Assembly: GCA_900546435.1 (NCBI GenBank)
Contig: URCQ01000002.1
Span: 1-64,000 of the forward strand
Length of the DNA: 64,000 bases
DNA from: an uncultured Pseudobutyrivibrio sp.
Lineage (GTDB): Bacteria; Bacillota; Clostridia; Lachnospirales; Lachnospiraceae
Direction: 5' to 3'
The notes under the pieces were generated by a model. The model was given only the letters and a program-made list of their open reading frames with translations. It searched no databases and was not told the DNA's origin. Within the stretch, counting starts at the first letter, position 1; each line of letters starts with the position of its first letter. The translations under genes and the position numbers were made by a program. Positions 25,877 through 36,180 of the stretch are shown in pieces.

Positions 25877-27631
25877 CTATTTATCGCATATGAACTGACT
25901 GCGATACAATTTAGCATAATATCCGTTCTTCTGCAACAATTCTTTGTGATTTCCCTGTTCCAAAACCTTTCCATCCTGCATATAAAGAATCACATCCGCC
26001 TCACGGATTGTTGACAGACGATGCGCAACGACAAATGTCGTTCTGCCTTCCATCATTTTCTGGAAAGCCTCTTGGATTTTCATCTCTGTTCTGGTATCAA
26101 TCGAAGACGTTGCCTCATCCAGAATCAACATCGGCGGCAATGCCAGCATCAGACGCGCAATACAAAGAAGCTGTTTCTCACCTTGCGATAAGTTGCCATC
26201 GTCTCCTTTGATATACGTGTCGTATCCCTTTGGCAGACGTTTGATAAATTCATGTGCATGGGATGTCTTTGCTGCCTGTATCATTTGTTCTTCTGTCGCA
26301 TTCGGATTTGCAAACATCAGGTTTTCACGAATCGTTCCTTCCTTTAACCAGGTCTCCTGCAGGACCATGCCGAAGTTTTCACGTAAATTCGCACGCGGAA
26401 TGCAGCGAATGTCCACACCATCTACGGTAATGCTTCCCTGCGTCGTCTCATAAAAACGCATAAGCAAATTGATCAATGTTGTCTTTCCACTTCCGGTCGG
26501 TCCAACAATAGCAATGCGTTGTCCCGGTTCTACCGACAGGTTCAAGTGCTCGATCAACGGTTTTGCCGGATCATAGGAAAAAGCCACATCCTCAAAAACA
26601 ATGCGTCCTTTTACCTCATCCAAATGCTGCGCATCGCTTTCTTCCACTTCCGGTGCATCTACGATTTCAAAAATACGTGCCGCACAGGCAATCGCATTCT
26701 GCAATTCCGTAACAACACCGGAAATTTCATTAAACGGCTTCGCATACTGACTGGCATACCCCAAGAAACTTGTCAATCCTCCGACGGTAATCCCACCGGC
26801 GATGGCCAGCAATGCACCCGCGACGCCAACGCCGCTGTAAATCAGACTATTGACGAATCGCGTACTTGGATTTGTCAAAGACGAGTAAAACGTCGCCTGA
26901 AAAGAGCTGTCTGCCAAGCGTTCATTGAGCACATCAAATTCTTTTTTTGCTGTTTCGTTGTAGGAAAAGGCAGATACAATGGCCTGATTTTCAATCATTT
27001 CATCCGCATATGCCGTCTGTTCTCCGCGATGCTTTGCCTGTAACTGAAACATCGTATACGTTCTGCCCGCCACGAATTTTGCCACCAGCAAAGAAACCGG
27101 TGTCAGTACAATCACAACAAGTGCAATGGGCAGACTGACGCGCACCATAAAAAAGATAGTACCTATAATCGTAAGCACACCCGTAAATAATTGTGTAAAT
27201 CCCATCAAAAGACCATCGGAAAACACATCCGCATCCGTAGCAATACGGCTCATATAATCCCCATGGGAATGTGCATCAATATTTTTTATTGGCATCACCA
27301 GCATCTTATTAAATGCTTTTTGCCGCATATTTTTTGTGATATCGTATGTGATATAGTTATTGATCCGGTTCATCACCCACTGAAAGAAAAAGGTCCCAAT
27401 AATGACAACGACCATTTTTTCCACAATCGTCAGCAGGGCATTCCATTGAATCGCCCCCTGACCAATCATACAATCAATGGCTTTTCCTGTGAGCACAGGA
27501 ATCAAAAGCGTAAAAATTACCGTAAGAACCGCACACAAAAGGCTCAGAACAATCTGCATACGATATCCCTTTAATTCCGAAAACACACGTTTTAATACTT
27601 CGGACTGTTTGATTTCTTTTTTCGTACTCAT
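25877..27631 (-). CDS. ABC exporter half-transporter (permease-ATPase), second of a pair
   Basis: A 584-residue type IV ABC exporter subunit with six N-terminal membrane helices (to about residue 320) and a C-terminal ATPase with Walker A GPTGSGKTT, signature LSQGEKQLL and Walker B MLILDEATSSID. The signature has Gln-Gly-Glu in place of the common Gly-Gly-Gln, and the Walker B glutamate is present, so this is the catalytically normal half. It starts 17 nt after its partner gene and forms a heterodimer of the YheH/YheI or LmrCD type. The substrate is unknown; drug or lipid export is plausible. Confidence 0.92.
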   Translation of the reverse strand: MSTKKEIKQSEVLKRVFSELKGYRMQIVLSLLCAVLTVIFTLLIPVLTGKAIDCMIGQGAIQWNALLTIVEKMVVVIIGTFFFQWVMNRINNYITYDITKNMRQKAFNKMLVMPIKNIDAHSHGDYMSRIATDADVFSDGLLMGFTQLFTGVLTIIGTIFFMVRVSLPIALVVIVLTPVSLLVAKFVAGRTYTMFQLQAKHRGEQTAYADEMIENQAIVSAFSYNETAKKEFDVLNERLADSSFQATFYSSLTNPSTRFVNSLIYSGVGVAGALLAIAGGITVGGLTSFLGYASQYAKPFNEISGVVTELQNAIACAARIFEIVDAPEVEESDAQHLDEVKGRIVFEDVAFSYDPAKPLIEHLNLSVEPGQRIAIVGPTGSGKTTLINLLMRFYETTQGSITVDGVDIRCIPRANLRENFGMVLQETWLKEGTIRENLMFANPNATEEQMIQAAKTSHAHEFIKRLPKGYDTYIKGDDGNLSQGEKQLLCIARLMLALPPMLILDEATSSIDTRTEMKIQEAFQKMMEGRTTFVVAHRLSTIREADVILYMQDGKVLEQGNHKELLQKNGYYAKLYRSQFICDK

Positions 27632-27648
27632 TTTGTTATTCCTTCCTC

Positions 27649-29385
27649 TTATGCATTTTCTTCCGCATTCTCTTTTGGAAATTGTGAGTAATATATTTCC
27701 TGATATACTGCATTTTCCTGTAACAACACTTCATGTGTTCCCTTACCTACAATACATCCATTATCCATTACAAGAATCTGATCTGCATCCATAACAGAAG
27801 ATGCTCGCTGTGAAATAATAAATGTCGTTGGTTTCCATGGTAACGCACGAATCGCTTTCCGCAGTGCTGCATCGGTTGCCACATCAAGCGCTGATGCCGA
27901 ATCATCCAAAATCAAAATCTTTGGTTCCCCTGCTAGTGCTCTTGCAATCGCAAGTCTTTGACGCTGTCCCCCTGAGAGATTTCTCGCATCCTGCAAGATT
28001 TCCTCATCCAGTCCATGCTCTTTACTTTCAATCACATTATCCGCCTGTGCGGCATGAATGGCCGTTGCAATCATATCCTCTGTAACTTCAGGTCTTCCAA
28101 AACGAATATTATCCCGGATACTTCCATGGAACAGAACGCTTTTCTGTGATACCAGACCAACCATTTTTGTCAATTCTTTTGTATCATACGACTGCACATC
28201 TTTTCCGTAAACATACACCTTTCCTCTGGTTGCGTCATACATGTGGTTGAGCAGGTGTACTATCGTAGATTTTCCCGAACCGGTTCCACCAATGATTCCC
28301 ACGGTTCCATGCTCCGGTACAGAAAAATCAATGTCTGTAATTGCCATTTCCCCCGCATCCGGGTATGCAAACGATACATTCTCATAAGAAACCGCATCCG
28401 CATTTTGTCGTGTCTGCTCCTTAGGCAGATACGTTCTTTCATCCCAAGGCATGTCCATAATCTGCTGCACACGTGCAACGGAAGAGAAAGCACGCACCAA
28501 AAGAACAATTAGATTTGCCAGTTTGATCAATTCAACCAGAATCTGTGACATATAATTCACAAGTGCTACCACCTGTCCCTTCGCTAGAAAGCCCATATCC
28601 ACCTGTGTGCTTCCAAACCAGATGACAGCGACAACTCCAAGGTTTACCACCACATACGTAACAGGATTTAATAACGCTGATATTCTCCCCGCATGCATCT
28701 GATCCACATACAAATCCTGTGTCTGCTCTGCAAATTCTTTTTTCTGGTTTTCCTGGTTACCAAAAGCGCGAATCACTCTGGCGCCCTCTAAATTTTCTCC
28801 AACTGCCAAAAAGATACGTTCCATCTTTTTCTGAATACCGGAAAAAATCGGTAACGTGGATCGCATAATTCCATAGACCACAAGTCCTAAGATTGCAATG
28901 ACCGCCACAAAAATCAATGTTGCACGTATATCTACAATCATTGCCATAATCATTGCGCCGAATACAATAAATGGCGAGCGGAGAAACAGGCGTAAAAACA
29001 TATTAATACCACTCTGAATCTGATTGATATCCGATGTAATACGCGTTGTCAGCGCAGATGTTCCCACCGTTCCATGACTTGCCACTGACATATCCATAAT
29101 CCGGTGAAACAAATCACCGCGCATCTTCGCCGCCGTATAAATCGCCGCCTTTGCCGCAAAGTACTGTGCTGTAATCGCAAAACCAAGTCCCACAGCCGCT
29201 AACAGTACCAACACCAGACACATGCGAATCACATAGCTTTTATTTCCCTGCGCAATTCCCACATCAATAATAGATGCCATAACCAGTGGCACCAGCAGTT
29301 CGAAAATCGCCTCCAACATCTTAAACAATGGTGCCAGGATGCTTTCTTTTTTATAGTCCTTTAAATAGTTTCCCAAAAATCTCAT
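27649..29385 (-). CDS. ABC exporter half-transporter (permease-ATPase), first of a pair
   Basis: A 578-residue subunit with six membrane helices and a C-terminal ATPase: Walker A GGTGSGKST, signature LSGGQRQRLAIARAL and Walker B ILILDDSASALD. After Walker B the residue is Asp rather than the catalytic Glu (LILDDS). This is the hallmark of the degenerate-site subunit in heterodimeric exporters, so it complements the following gene. TAAGGG precedes the ATG. A terminator separates it from the upstream foldase gene. Confidence 0.92.
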   Translation of the reverse strand: MRFLGNYLKDYKKESILAPLFKMLEAIFELLVPLVMASIIDVGIAQGNKSYVIRMCLVLVLLAAVGLGFAITAQYFAAKAAIYTAAKMRGDLFHRIMDMSVASHGTVGTSALTTRITSDINQIQSGINMFLRLFLRSPFIVFGAMIMAMIVDIRATLIFVAVIAILGLVVYGIMRSTLPIFSGIQKKMERIFLAVGENLEGARVIRAFGNQENQKKEFAEQTQDLYVDQMHAGRISALLNPVTYVVVNLGVVAVIWFGSTQVDMGFLAKGQVVALVNYMSQILVELIKLANLIVLLVRAFSSVARVQQIMDMPWDERTYLPKEQTRQNADAVSYENVSFAYPDAGEMAITDIDFSVPEHGTVGIIGGTGSGKSTIVHLLNHMYDATRGKVYVYGKDVQSYDTKELTKMVGLVSQKSVLFHGSIRDNIRFGRPEVTEDMIATAIHAAQADNVIESKEHGLDEEILQDARNLSGGQRQRLAIARALAGEPKILILDDSASALDVATDAALRKAIRALPWKPTTFIISQRASSVMDADQILVMDNGCIVGKGTHEVLLQENAVYQEIYYSQFPKENAEENA

Positions 29386-29409
29386 ATTCTATCCCTTACT
29401 CTAAAGAAG

Positions 29410-29437
29410 CAAAAAGCAAGGATTTGCTCCTTGCTTC
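29410..29437 (-). terminator. Terminator of the PrsA-like gene
   Basis: Arms 29414-29422 and 29428-29436 (AAGCAAGGA / TCCTTGCTT), a 5-nt loop and TTTTT on the minus strand. Confidence 0.85.
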
Positions 29438-29447
29438 TTGGTTGCCT

Positions 29448-30464
29448 TTATTCCGTCGTATCTGCTTCTGATACCTTTTCAAAGAAAGTATCAAACTGTA
29501 CTTTTTCCCATTCTTTTTTGTCGGTTGTCCAGGTAATCTCCTTTTTCCAACCTTTTAAGACAGATTTGAGATACTCGTCGCGTTTCTTTTCTTCAAGCGT
29601 TGGTATTGCCTTTTCTGTTGCTTCTTCATCATATGCGCTGTCCAGACGGATGACGTAATATCCATCATTTCCCACTTCAACAACCGGTGAAATTTCACCC
29701 TCGCTTAATTTGTCAGCAGCTTTGATGACAGCTTCATTCAATGTCGTGTCATCTTTTCCATAAGATGTTGTCTTAATCGTTGCACCTGCTGCTTCTCCTT
29801 CTGTCTTCAGATCCGTTGCTTTTGTCAATGCTTCTGCTTTTGCTTTTAAGTCCTTTTTCTGATCATCCGTATAATAGCCGGTCTTGCCGCTGGCATCCTT
29901 ATATGTCACAGATCCAATATATGCATATGTGATGGTACGCTGCGCTGCATCTTCCTTTGTCACGGTGATATCTGCTGATTCTTTAATGGCATTGGATACT
30001 TTAGAAGCAATCGTCTGGTTTGTCAAATACTGTTCCACAATTTCTTCCGTTGCTGTCATTTCTTCCAATGTATCTTCATCATTATTTTTCATAAATGCCT
30101 TTGCAGCTTTCTTGATGCTTTTTTTCTCATCATCCGAAAGTGTCACATCATAATCGGCTGCATGCTGTTCCAACAGATAATCTTCTTTCAGGGATTTCAT
30201 GACAAGCTTTTTCACACTATCCTGAAATGTCGTTCCATCCTGTTCTTTGGTCCACATAGAAGTGCCCATATACTGCATATAAGTTGCATCATAAAGAGAC
30301 TGGGTATAGCGAGCCACAAAATTACCATATCCCAATGAAATGCTGTCCTCTCCGTTATTAATATTTACAAGTGTTGCTCCTGTATTCATACCACAGCCGG
30401 ACAACAGTGTTGTTCCAGCTATTGTCATTGCCATAACAGCAGCTAATAATTTTCTTTTTTTCAT
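29448..30464 (-). CDS. PrsA-like peptidyl-prolyl isomerase lipoprotein
   Basis: A 338-residue secreted lipoprotein with signal peptide and lipobox LLSGC (Cys24). An N-terminal SurA/PrsA-like helical segment is followed by a parvulin-type (PPIC) region at about residues 170-290. The stretch KLSEGEISPVVEVGNDGYYVIRLDS is the recognisable core. The family assists folding of exported proteins outside the membrane. AGGAGATAAAGG precedes the ATG. It is a single-gene unit with a good promoter and terminator. Isomerase activity is inferred. Confidence 0.85.
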   Translation of the reverse strand: MKKRKLLAAVMAMTIAGTTLLSGCGMNTGATLVNINNGEDSISLGYGNFVARYTQSLYDATYMQYMGTSMWTKEQDGTTFQDSVKKLVMKSLKEDYLLEQHAADYDVTLSDDEKKSIKKAAKAFMKNNDEDTLEEMTATEEIVEQYLTNQTIASKVSNAIKESADITVTKEDAAQRTITYAYIGSVTYKDASGKTGYYTDDQKKDLKAKAEALTKATDLKTEGEAAGATIKTTSYGKDDTTLNEAVIKAADKLSEGEISPVVEVGNDGYYVIRLDSAYDEEATEKAIPTLEEKKRDEYLKSVLKGWKKEITWTTDKKEWEKVQFDTFFEKVSEADTTE

Positions 30465-30500
30465 AATACCTTTATCTCCTTGTTTTCGGCTTACCTTGCT

Positions 30501-30529
30501 ATTATATCTATTTTACAAGCAGGGGGCAA
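30501..30529 (-). promoter_or_regulatory. Sigma-A promoter of the PrsA-like gene
   Basis: On the minus strand TTGCCC (30524-30529), a 17-bp spacer and a perfect TATAAT (30501-30506), about 37 bp before the start. Confidence 0.65.
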
Positions 30530-30568
30530 CCTCTAAACCTCTGAACATTGTGTGATATTTTGTTACAA

Positions 30569-33500
30569 TTACGGTTTTTGTGTCAATGCAAGTGTTTTTA
30601 CTTCTTTTACAAATGACATCGTAAGCTCCGGCACATCCTTTGGTTTGATTCTTGAATTCTTTGTATAAAAATAGTGAAATGCCGGGCGTTTTGCATCTGC
30701 GGTAAAGCTGACATATGGCTTATTTTTCTCGATCAGCGCAGGTATGCCGCTCGCATCAATCGCCGCACGTTCAAACAGTGTAATCACAATTTCTTCCGGC
30801 CTTTGCACAATATCTGTCACAAATGCCTGATGTGCCTCCATACGAAGCATAGCAATAAACAGTAAATTCTGTACCGGTTTTGACGGTTCTCCAAAACGGT
30901 CAATCAGCTCGTCGAGCATCTCATCGCGTCCTTCTTGCGAATCAATCAGAGCAATGCGCTTATAAAGATCCAATCGCTGTTCTTCGCTCGTTACATATGT
31001 TTCCGGCAAATATGCGTCCATATCCAGATCAATGGTCGTGTCAAAGTATTCCTCAACAACGCCGCCTTTTTCTTTTTTGACAGCTTCCCCTAACATCTTA
31101 CAATACAAATCATATCCAACCGCCGCCATATGGCCATGCTGTTCCTGACCAAGCAGGTTTCCTGCACCACGTATCTCCAAATCACGCATTGCAATCTTAA
31201 AACCACTTCCCAAATCGGTAAATTCCTTGATTGCAGCCAATCGTTTTTCCGCCACTTCTTTTAACATTTTGTCCCGTTTGTACATAAGAAATGCATATGC
31301 ACTTCGGTTGCTGCGTCCCACACGACCACGCAACTGGTATAATTGGGACAGTCCCAGCTGATCTGCATCATGAATAATGATGGTATTGACATTTGATATA
31401 TCCAGGCCAATTTCAATAATTGTCGTGGAAACCAACACGTCAATTTCCTGATTGATAAAACCATACATGATTTTTTCCAAACGGCTTTCGGTCATCTTTC
31501 CATGCGCATAGGCAACGTTTGCCTCCGGCACCAGCTCTTCTATCTTTGCTGCCACATCCGCAATCTGTCTGACACGGTTAAACACATAATACACCTGACC
31601 ACCACGCGCCATTTCACGCACAATCGCCTCTCGGATCATCTCTTCATTATATTCAAAGACAAAGGTCTGAATCGGTTGACGTTCCATTGGCGCTTCTTCA
31701 AGAACACTCATATCGCGAATACCGATCAGGCTCATATGCAAAGTTCGCGGAATCGGTGTCGCAGATAACGATAACACATCAACTGTCTTTTTCATCTGCT
31801 TGATCTGTTCTTTGTGGTTCACACCAAAACGCTGTTCTTCATCGATAATCAAAAGTCCCAAATCTTTATAGACAACGTCTTTCGACAACAAGCGATGTGT
31901 CCCAATGACAATATCAATCTGTCCTGTTTTCAATCCCGCAAGTGTCTTCTTTTGTTCTGCTGCACCTACAAATCGACAGAGCAGTCCGATATTTACCGGG
32001 TAATGTGACATACGTTTTAAGAACGTATTGTAATGCTGCTGCGCTAAAATCGTTGTCGGCACCAGATATACCACCTGTTTCCCATCTTGTACCGCCTTAA
32101 AAGCCGCACGAATGGCAATCTCTGTTTTTCCATAACCAACATCTCCACAAATCAGGCGGTCCATAATTTTTGTGCTCATCATGTCCTGTTTGACTGCCGC
32201 GATAGCTTCTAACTGACCATCTGTTTCTTCATAAGGAAACGTTTCTTCAAATTCCTGCTGCCATACTGTATCCGGTCCATACACAAAGCCTTCATTCTGC
32301 TCACGGAGGGCATACAAGTCCACCAATTCTTTTGCAACAACACCAACCGCTGCACGCACGCGATTTTTCGTGTTGATCCAATCCTGTGTCCCTAATGTAT
32401 TTAGCTTCGGCTTCTTGCCATCCTGACTTCCATACTTTTGAATAGCGTCCAATTGCGTTGCCGGGATATACAGATTTCCACCTTTGGCATAGGAAATCTT
32501 AATGTAATCCTTCACAACCTTATCCACTTCTATTTTCTCAAATCCCTGGTAAATACCCAGTCCATGGTTTTCATGAACAACGTAATCCCCCACAGAAAGA
32601 TCCGATAGTCCTGCAATATGTTCTCCCTCGTATTTTCGGGATTTTTTCTTTTTCTTACGCGCTCTTGTCCCAAAGATATCCTGCTCTGACAAAATTACAA
32701 ATGCCGCCTCCGGAAACTCATATCCACGAGAAAGGTTCCCCACAGATACCATAATTTCCCCCGGATGAATGACATGATCATAATCTTCTGTGAAAAATGC
32801 ATTCAAGTCCTGATCCATCAGATTTTCTGCCAAATGATGCCCGCGGGTTCGTGATGGGCTCAAAAGCAAAATACGATATTTTTGATTTTTATAATGCTTG
32901 AGATCTTTGACCAACAGCTCAAACTGGTTGTTATAAGTTCCAACCGAAACTGCACGGACACTCGTATGACCGGCAATGGCCAGCAAACCTTCCCTACTGT
33001 CCAATGTAGATAATACGACGCCCGGATATTTTTGCAGCATCCCGAAAACACTTTTTGTGGAAAGCAGCATCTGCAGCTGCCCCGGCAGACAATATCCTTT
33101 TTCCAAACGGCTTGTCATGCTATCTGAAAATTCCTGCTCCATCACCTGGCCTTTTTCATCTAAATGTACCAATTCATCCAAAAAAACCATAGTATCTGCC
33201 GGAAAATACGAAAGCAGACTTCCTGTGTTTTCTACAAAATAATTGACGTGTGTCTCAAGTCCCAGACCAAGTCCCCACTCGCGTGTCTCGGTTGCCAACT
33301 GTTCCACACTGCTTTTGATACGATGTGCTTCTTCGGTGCGCATCTCTTCGCGATATTTTTTATACAACTGCTCCGCATCCGCTTCCATGCGTTTTAAACC
33401 AGCCTCAATTTCATCCGGTGTCAACACCAGTTCCATCGCCGGATAAACCGTCACACGCTCTACCGTATCAATAGATTTTTGTGTCGTGACATCAAAATAA

Positions 33501-34105
33501 CGCAACGAGTCAATTTCGTCGCCCCATAATTCCATACGAATCGGATGTTCCTCTGTCAGTGGAAAAATATCAACAATACCACCGCGAACAGCAAATTCTC
33601 CCGGATGCTCCACCTGTGTTACATTTTCATAGCCAAGCATCACCAGTTTACGGCGCATTTCATCGAGATCTACGGTCTCATCCGGATCAATCGTAAAAAT
33701 CCCGCGCTCATAGGAATGCAATGGTGGCATGCGATTCATCAATGCATCCATGGTCGTGACAACCGTCACCGGCTTTTTTTCAAGCAATGCCTGCACAACC
33801 AAAAGACGCTCCCTTGTCAGCGCATTTCCATGGATATCCGACTGGTAAAAGAGCAAATCCCGCGCAGGATAATACAAGGTATTTTCATCAAAAAACTGAT
33901 ATCCCTCACACAGCTGTTTCGCCCGCATCTCATCAAATGTGACAATCAGCTTTACCGGAACATCATAACCAATCCCATAAATCAAATGCGGTTTGAGACT
34001 ATCAATCACACCTGATATCTCGTAGATATTTTTTTCTTTTTTTAAATGTCCCCGCAGTTCTTCTACCTGCGGCATCTCTTCAAAAGGCTTTAGAAATGTT
34101 TTCAT
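30569..34105 (-). CDS. mfd: Transcription-repair coupling factor Mfd
   Basis: An 1178-residue translocase that displaces RNA polymerase stalled at DNA lesions and recruits UvrA. Domains in order are: a UvrB-homology region (1-about 350), the RNA-polymerase-interacting CarD-like domain (about 502-565), the RecG-like helicase core with Walker A GDVGYGKT at 654-661 and DEEQ at 755-758, the QLRGRVGRS motif, and the C-terminal TRCF domain. A very basic run (RARKKKKKSRK) near residue 481 precedes the CarD-like domain. The ATG overlaps the pth stop by 4 nt, so both are co-transcribed, the standard Firmicute pth-mfd arrangement. Confidence 0.98.
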   Translation of the reverse strand: MKTFLKPFEEMPQVEELRGHLKKEKNIYEISGVIDSLKPHLIYGIGYDVPVKLIVTFDEMRAKQLCEGYQFFDENTLYYPARDLLFYQSDIHGNALTRERLLVVQALLEKKPVTVVTTMDALMNRMPPLHSYERGIFTIDPDETVDLDEMRRKLVMLGYENVTQVEHPGEFAVRGGIVDIFPLTEEHPIRMELWGDEIDSLRYFDVTTQKSIDTVERVTVYPAMELVLTPDEIEAGLKRMEADAEQLYKKYREEMRTEEAHRIKSSVEQLATETREWGLGLGLETHVNYFVENTGSLLSYFPADTMVFLDELVHLDEKGQVMEQEFSDSMTSRLEKGYCLPGQLQMLLSTKSVFGMLQKYPGVVLSTLDSREGLLAIAGHTSVRAVSVGTYNNQFELLVKDLKHYKNQKYRILLLSPSRTRGHHLAENLMDQDLNAFFTEDYDHVIHPGEIMVSVGNLSRGYEFPEAAFVILSEQDIFGTRARKKKKKSRKYEGEHIAGLSDLSVGDYVVHENHGLGIYQGFEKIEVDKVVKDYIKISYAKGGNLYIPATQLDAIQKYGSQDGKKPKLNTLGTQDWINTKNRVRAAVGVVAKELVDLYALREQNEGFVYGPDTVWQQEFEETFPYEETDGQLEAIAAVKQDMMSTKIMDRLICGDVGYGKTEIAIRAAFKAVQDGKQVVYLVPTTILAQQHYNTFLKRMSHYPVNIGLLCRFVGAAEQKKTLAGLKTGQIDIVIGTHRLLSKDVVYKDLGLLIIDEEQRFGVNHKEQIKQMKKTVDVLSLSATPIPRTLHMSLIGIRDMSVLEEAPMERQPIQTFVFEYNEEMIREAIVREMARGGQVYYVFNRVRQIADVAAKIEELVPEANVAYAHGKMTESRLEKIMYGFINQEIDVLVSTTIIEIGLDISNVNTIIIHDADQLGLSQLYQLRGRVGRSNRSAYAFLMYKRDKMLKEVAEKRLAAIKEFTDLGSGFKIAMRDLEIRGAGNLLGQEQHGHMAAVGYDLYCKMLGEAVKKEKGGVVEEYFDTTIDLDMDAYLPETYVTSEEQRLDLYKRIALIDSQEGRDEMLDELIDRFGEPSKPVQNLLFIAMLRMEAHQAFVTDIVQRPEEIVITLFERAAIDASGIPALIEKNKPYVSFTADAKRPAFHYFYTKNSRIKPKDVPELTMSFVKEVKTLALTQKP

Positions 34106-34680
34106 GCTTCTTCCACTTTTCCATTATAACGACTCATGGCTTTCTGCACATCCTCTTCCAATATGCACTCGATTGCCTGTACAGCACGTTCATAGGATAA
34201 TTCCACAAGTCGTCTGTCTTCCGGCGCAAATCTACCCAAAACATGCGCTACCATGTCACCATGCTCTGGCAATTTTCCCACACCAACACGCACACGCAAA
34301 AATTCTTCTGTATGACAATGTGCAATAATGTTTTTCAGCCCATTGTGCCCCCCTGCGCTTCCCTTTTGACGGATACGCAAAGTTCCCGGATCTAGTGCAA
34401 CATCATCCGATATCACAATCAGATCTTCTGTCGGATCCAGTTTATAAAAATGCAGAATATCCGCTACACTCTCACCAGAGAGGTTCATAAACGTCTGTGG
34501 TTTTACAAGAATTACCGCTTCCGTACCAATCCTGCCTTTACCAACCAGTGCTTTGTGTTTACGTTCTGTGACAGAAATACCATACTTTTCTGCCAATAAG
34601 TCTATGACATCGAACCCCACATTATGCCTGGTTCTTTCATATTTATCTCCTGGATTTCCCAATCCTACTATTACATACAT
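34102..34680 (-). CDS. pth: Peptidyl-tRNA hydrolase
   Basis: A 192-residue enzyme that frees tRNA from prematurely released peptidyl-tRNA. The signature GLGNPGDKYERTRHNVGF contains the catalytic His near residue 19, and KPQTFMNLSGESV and GSAGGHNGLKNI are intact. GAGGAGG lies upstream of the ATG. It is the first gene of pth-mfd, with a promoter directly upstream. Confidence 0.97.
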   Translation of the reverse strand: MYVIVGLGNPGDKYERTRHNVGFDVIDLLAEKYGISVTERKHKALVGKGRIGTEAVILVKPQTFMNLSGESVADILHFYKLDPTEDLIVISDDVALDPGTLRIRQKGSAGGHNGLKNIIAHCHTEEFLRVRVGVGKLPEHGDMVAHVLGRFAPEDRRLVELSYERAVQAIECILEEDVQKAMSRYNGKVEEA

Positions 34681-34733
34681 CGTTTTTCCTCCTCGTCATC
34701 ATTCCAAATCAAGATCTGACAACAGACAGAGTT

Positions 34734-34761
34734 ATTATACCATATAATCCCCTTGTCGCAA
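34734..34761 (-). promoter_or_regulatory. Sigma-A promoter of pth-mfd
   Basis: On the minus strand TTGCGA (34756-34761), a 16-bp spacer and a perfect TATAAT (34734-34739). Confidence 0.7.
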
Positions 34762-34833
34762 CGATTTGTAGCACTGCGCCACGTGAGTTTCTTTGTGAAA
34801 TCTTTTCTTTTCATAAAATGTCTCTTGCATTAT

Positions 34834-34877
34834 AAAAGGAGAATCCTTCCAAGGGATTTTGCCCGAAAGAATTCTCC
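34834..34877 (-). terminator. Terminator of the ECF sigma factor operon
   Basis: Outer arms GGAGAAT / ATTCTCC (34838-34844 and 34871-34877) with further inner pairing, and TTTT on the minus strand. It lies about 90 bp after the stop of the gene at 34969. Confidence 0.7.
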
Positions 34878-34968
34878 ACTATTCTTTTTTATTTTCTCCT
34901 ACTCCCAACATACTATGTCATCCTTTTTGCCAAAGGATATAGTATAAACCAGGGTTAGCGTCACGAAT

Positions 34969-36180
34969 TTATTTTAAATTTTCTACTTTATCGTCTCTGA
35001 TTCTGTATGTTGCCTCTGTAAAACTGCCATCATCATTCTTGAAAACCACAGTAATCTCAAGTGTAGACATATCAGCCCGAGTCTCATCATCACTTGAAAC
35101 TACTGTAGACACCACGTTGAAGTCCTCATCATCAGCAAGCCAGTCTGTCAGATAACCGCTTCCTCCGTTTACAGTCCAGTCACAATCCTCTACATAGGCT
35201 GTTCCAAAATCAATCCATCCCTTTTCATTCGGCCTCGCTGTAAAGATTGGACGACTCTCATCCAATACGAAATATTCCTTCAGATTGTCCTCTGTGATGC
35301 TGTCAACCAATGCCTGTGCCTTTTCATTTATATAGCTTATAGCTTCATCGCTGGCGTCTCCCACAGCAACACCAACCGCTGCCCGCTCACCATCTGTCTC
35401 AGAATCCGCCTCTCGCTTTAAGGAAACAAGGAATTTATCAGCCGCCACAGTGTCTGCCTTGTCCTTATCTAATGGCAGAGTAAAAAGTGCACTTGTTCCA
35501 GCATAATCTTCCACCTTATGATATTTTCCAGTCGCTTCGTCCATCCGAAAGGCGGCAACCTCGTCTCCAAAATCGTCAACAAGACTCAGATAAACGCCCC
35601 GGTCTGCAAAGATTTCCAGATTATCACACTCAATCAGCTCATAGATTACACCGTCCTTTTCAAACCAACTAAGTCCTACATTAAGTGTGGCAGCATTCAC
35701 ATCCGTAAATGCCTCACCATTAATGAGCGGTGATACACAGAAATTACGGTTTGACATTTTGGTTCCATCTGATTTTGAAATTGCGAGAGCCGCATAACTA
35801 TGCTTATCACTGACCTCTTTTTTCGTCTCATCAGGCACATACAAGCCAAGCTTCTCCCCCGAAACCAGACCTAAAAGTGTAATATCGTAGCCATTGCTGG
35901 TCTGAGTCTCGTTGATTGTAATAGCGTCCTTATCCGCAAATGCCTTGCTCAAAGCGCTGTCTGCTGAAATCTCATCCACAATCTGAGATGGGTTCAAATA
36001 ATGGTTTGCCGCATAAACACTACCGCTTCCTAATAAAATCACTGTGCACACAACAGCTGCTACAACCTTGCTCCTTTGTCTGTAACTTCTTTTTTCACTC
36101 ATAATATCCTCCAAAGAAATATGCTCGGAGGCATGTAAGACAGAGAAAGCCTGTTTGTACTTTTCCTTATTATTCATCAT
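34969..36180 (-). CDS. Membrane protein paired with an ECF sigma factor (DUF4179-like, putative anti-sigma)
   Basis: A 403-residue bitopic protein with about 37 N-terminal cytoplasmic residues, one transmembrane helix (about 37-58) and a large extracytoplasmic region of about 340 residues. That topology, together with the 11-nt overlap with the sigma factor gene, fits an anti-sigma factor or signal receptor. The N-terminal segment resembles the start of DUF4179 proteins, which are usually encoded next to ECF sigma factors. There is no zinc-binding anti-sigma motif (HxxxCxxC). GGAGG lies before two adjacent ATGs. The signal is unknown. Confidence 0.75.
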   Translation of the reverse strand: MMNNKEKYKQAFSVLHASEHISLEDIMSEKRSYRQRSKVVAAVVCTVILLGSGSVYAANHYLNPSQIVDEISADSALSKAFADKDAITINETQTSNGYDITLLGLVSGEKLGLYVPDETKKEVSDKHSYAALAISKSDGTKMSNRNFCVSPLINGEAFTDVNAATLNVGLSWFEKDGVIYELIECDNLEIFADRGVYLSLVDDFGDEVAAFRMDEATGKYHKVEDYAGTSALFTLPLDKDKADTVAADKFLVSLKREADSETDGERAAVGVAVGDASDEAISYINEKAQALVDSITEDNLKEYFVLDESRPIFTARPNEKGWIDFGTAYVEDCDWTVNGGSGYLTDWLADDEDFNVVSTVVSSDDETRADMSTLEITVVFKNDDGSFTEATYRIRDDKVENLK

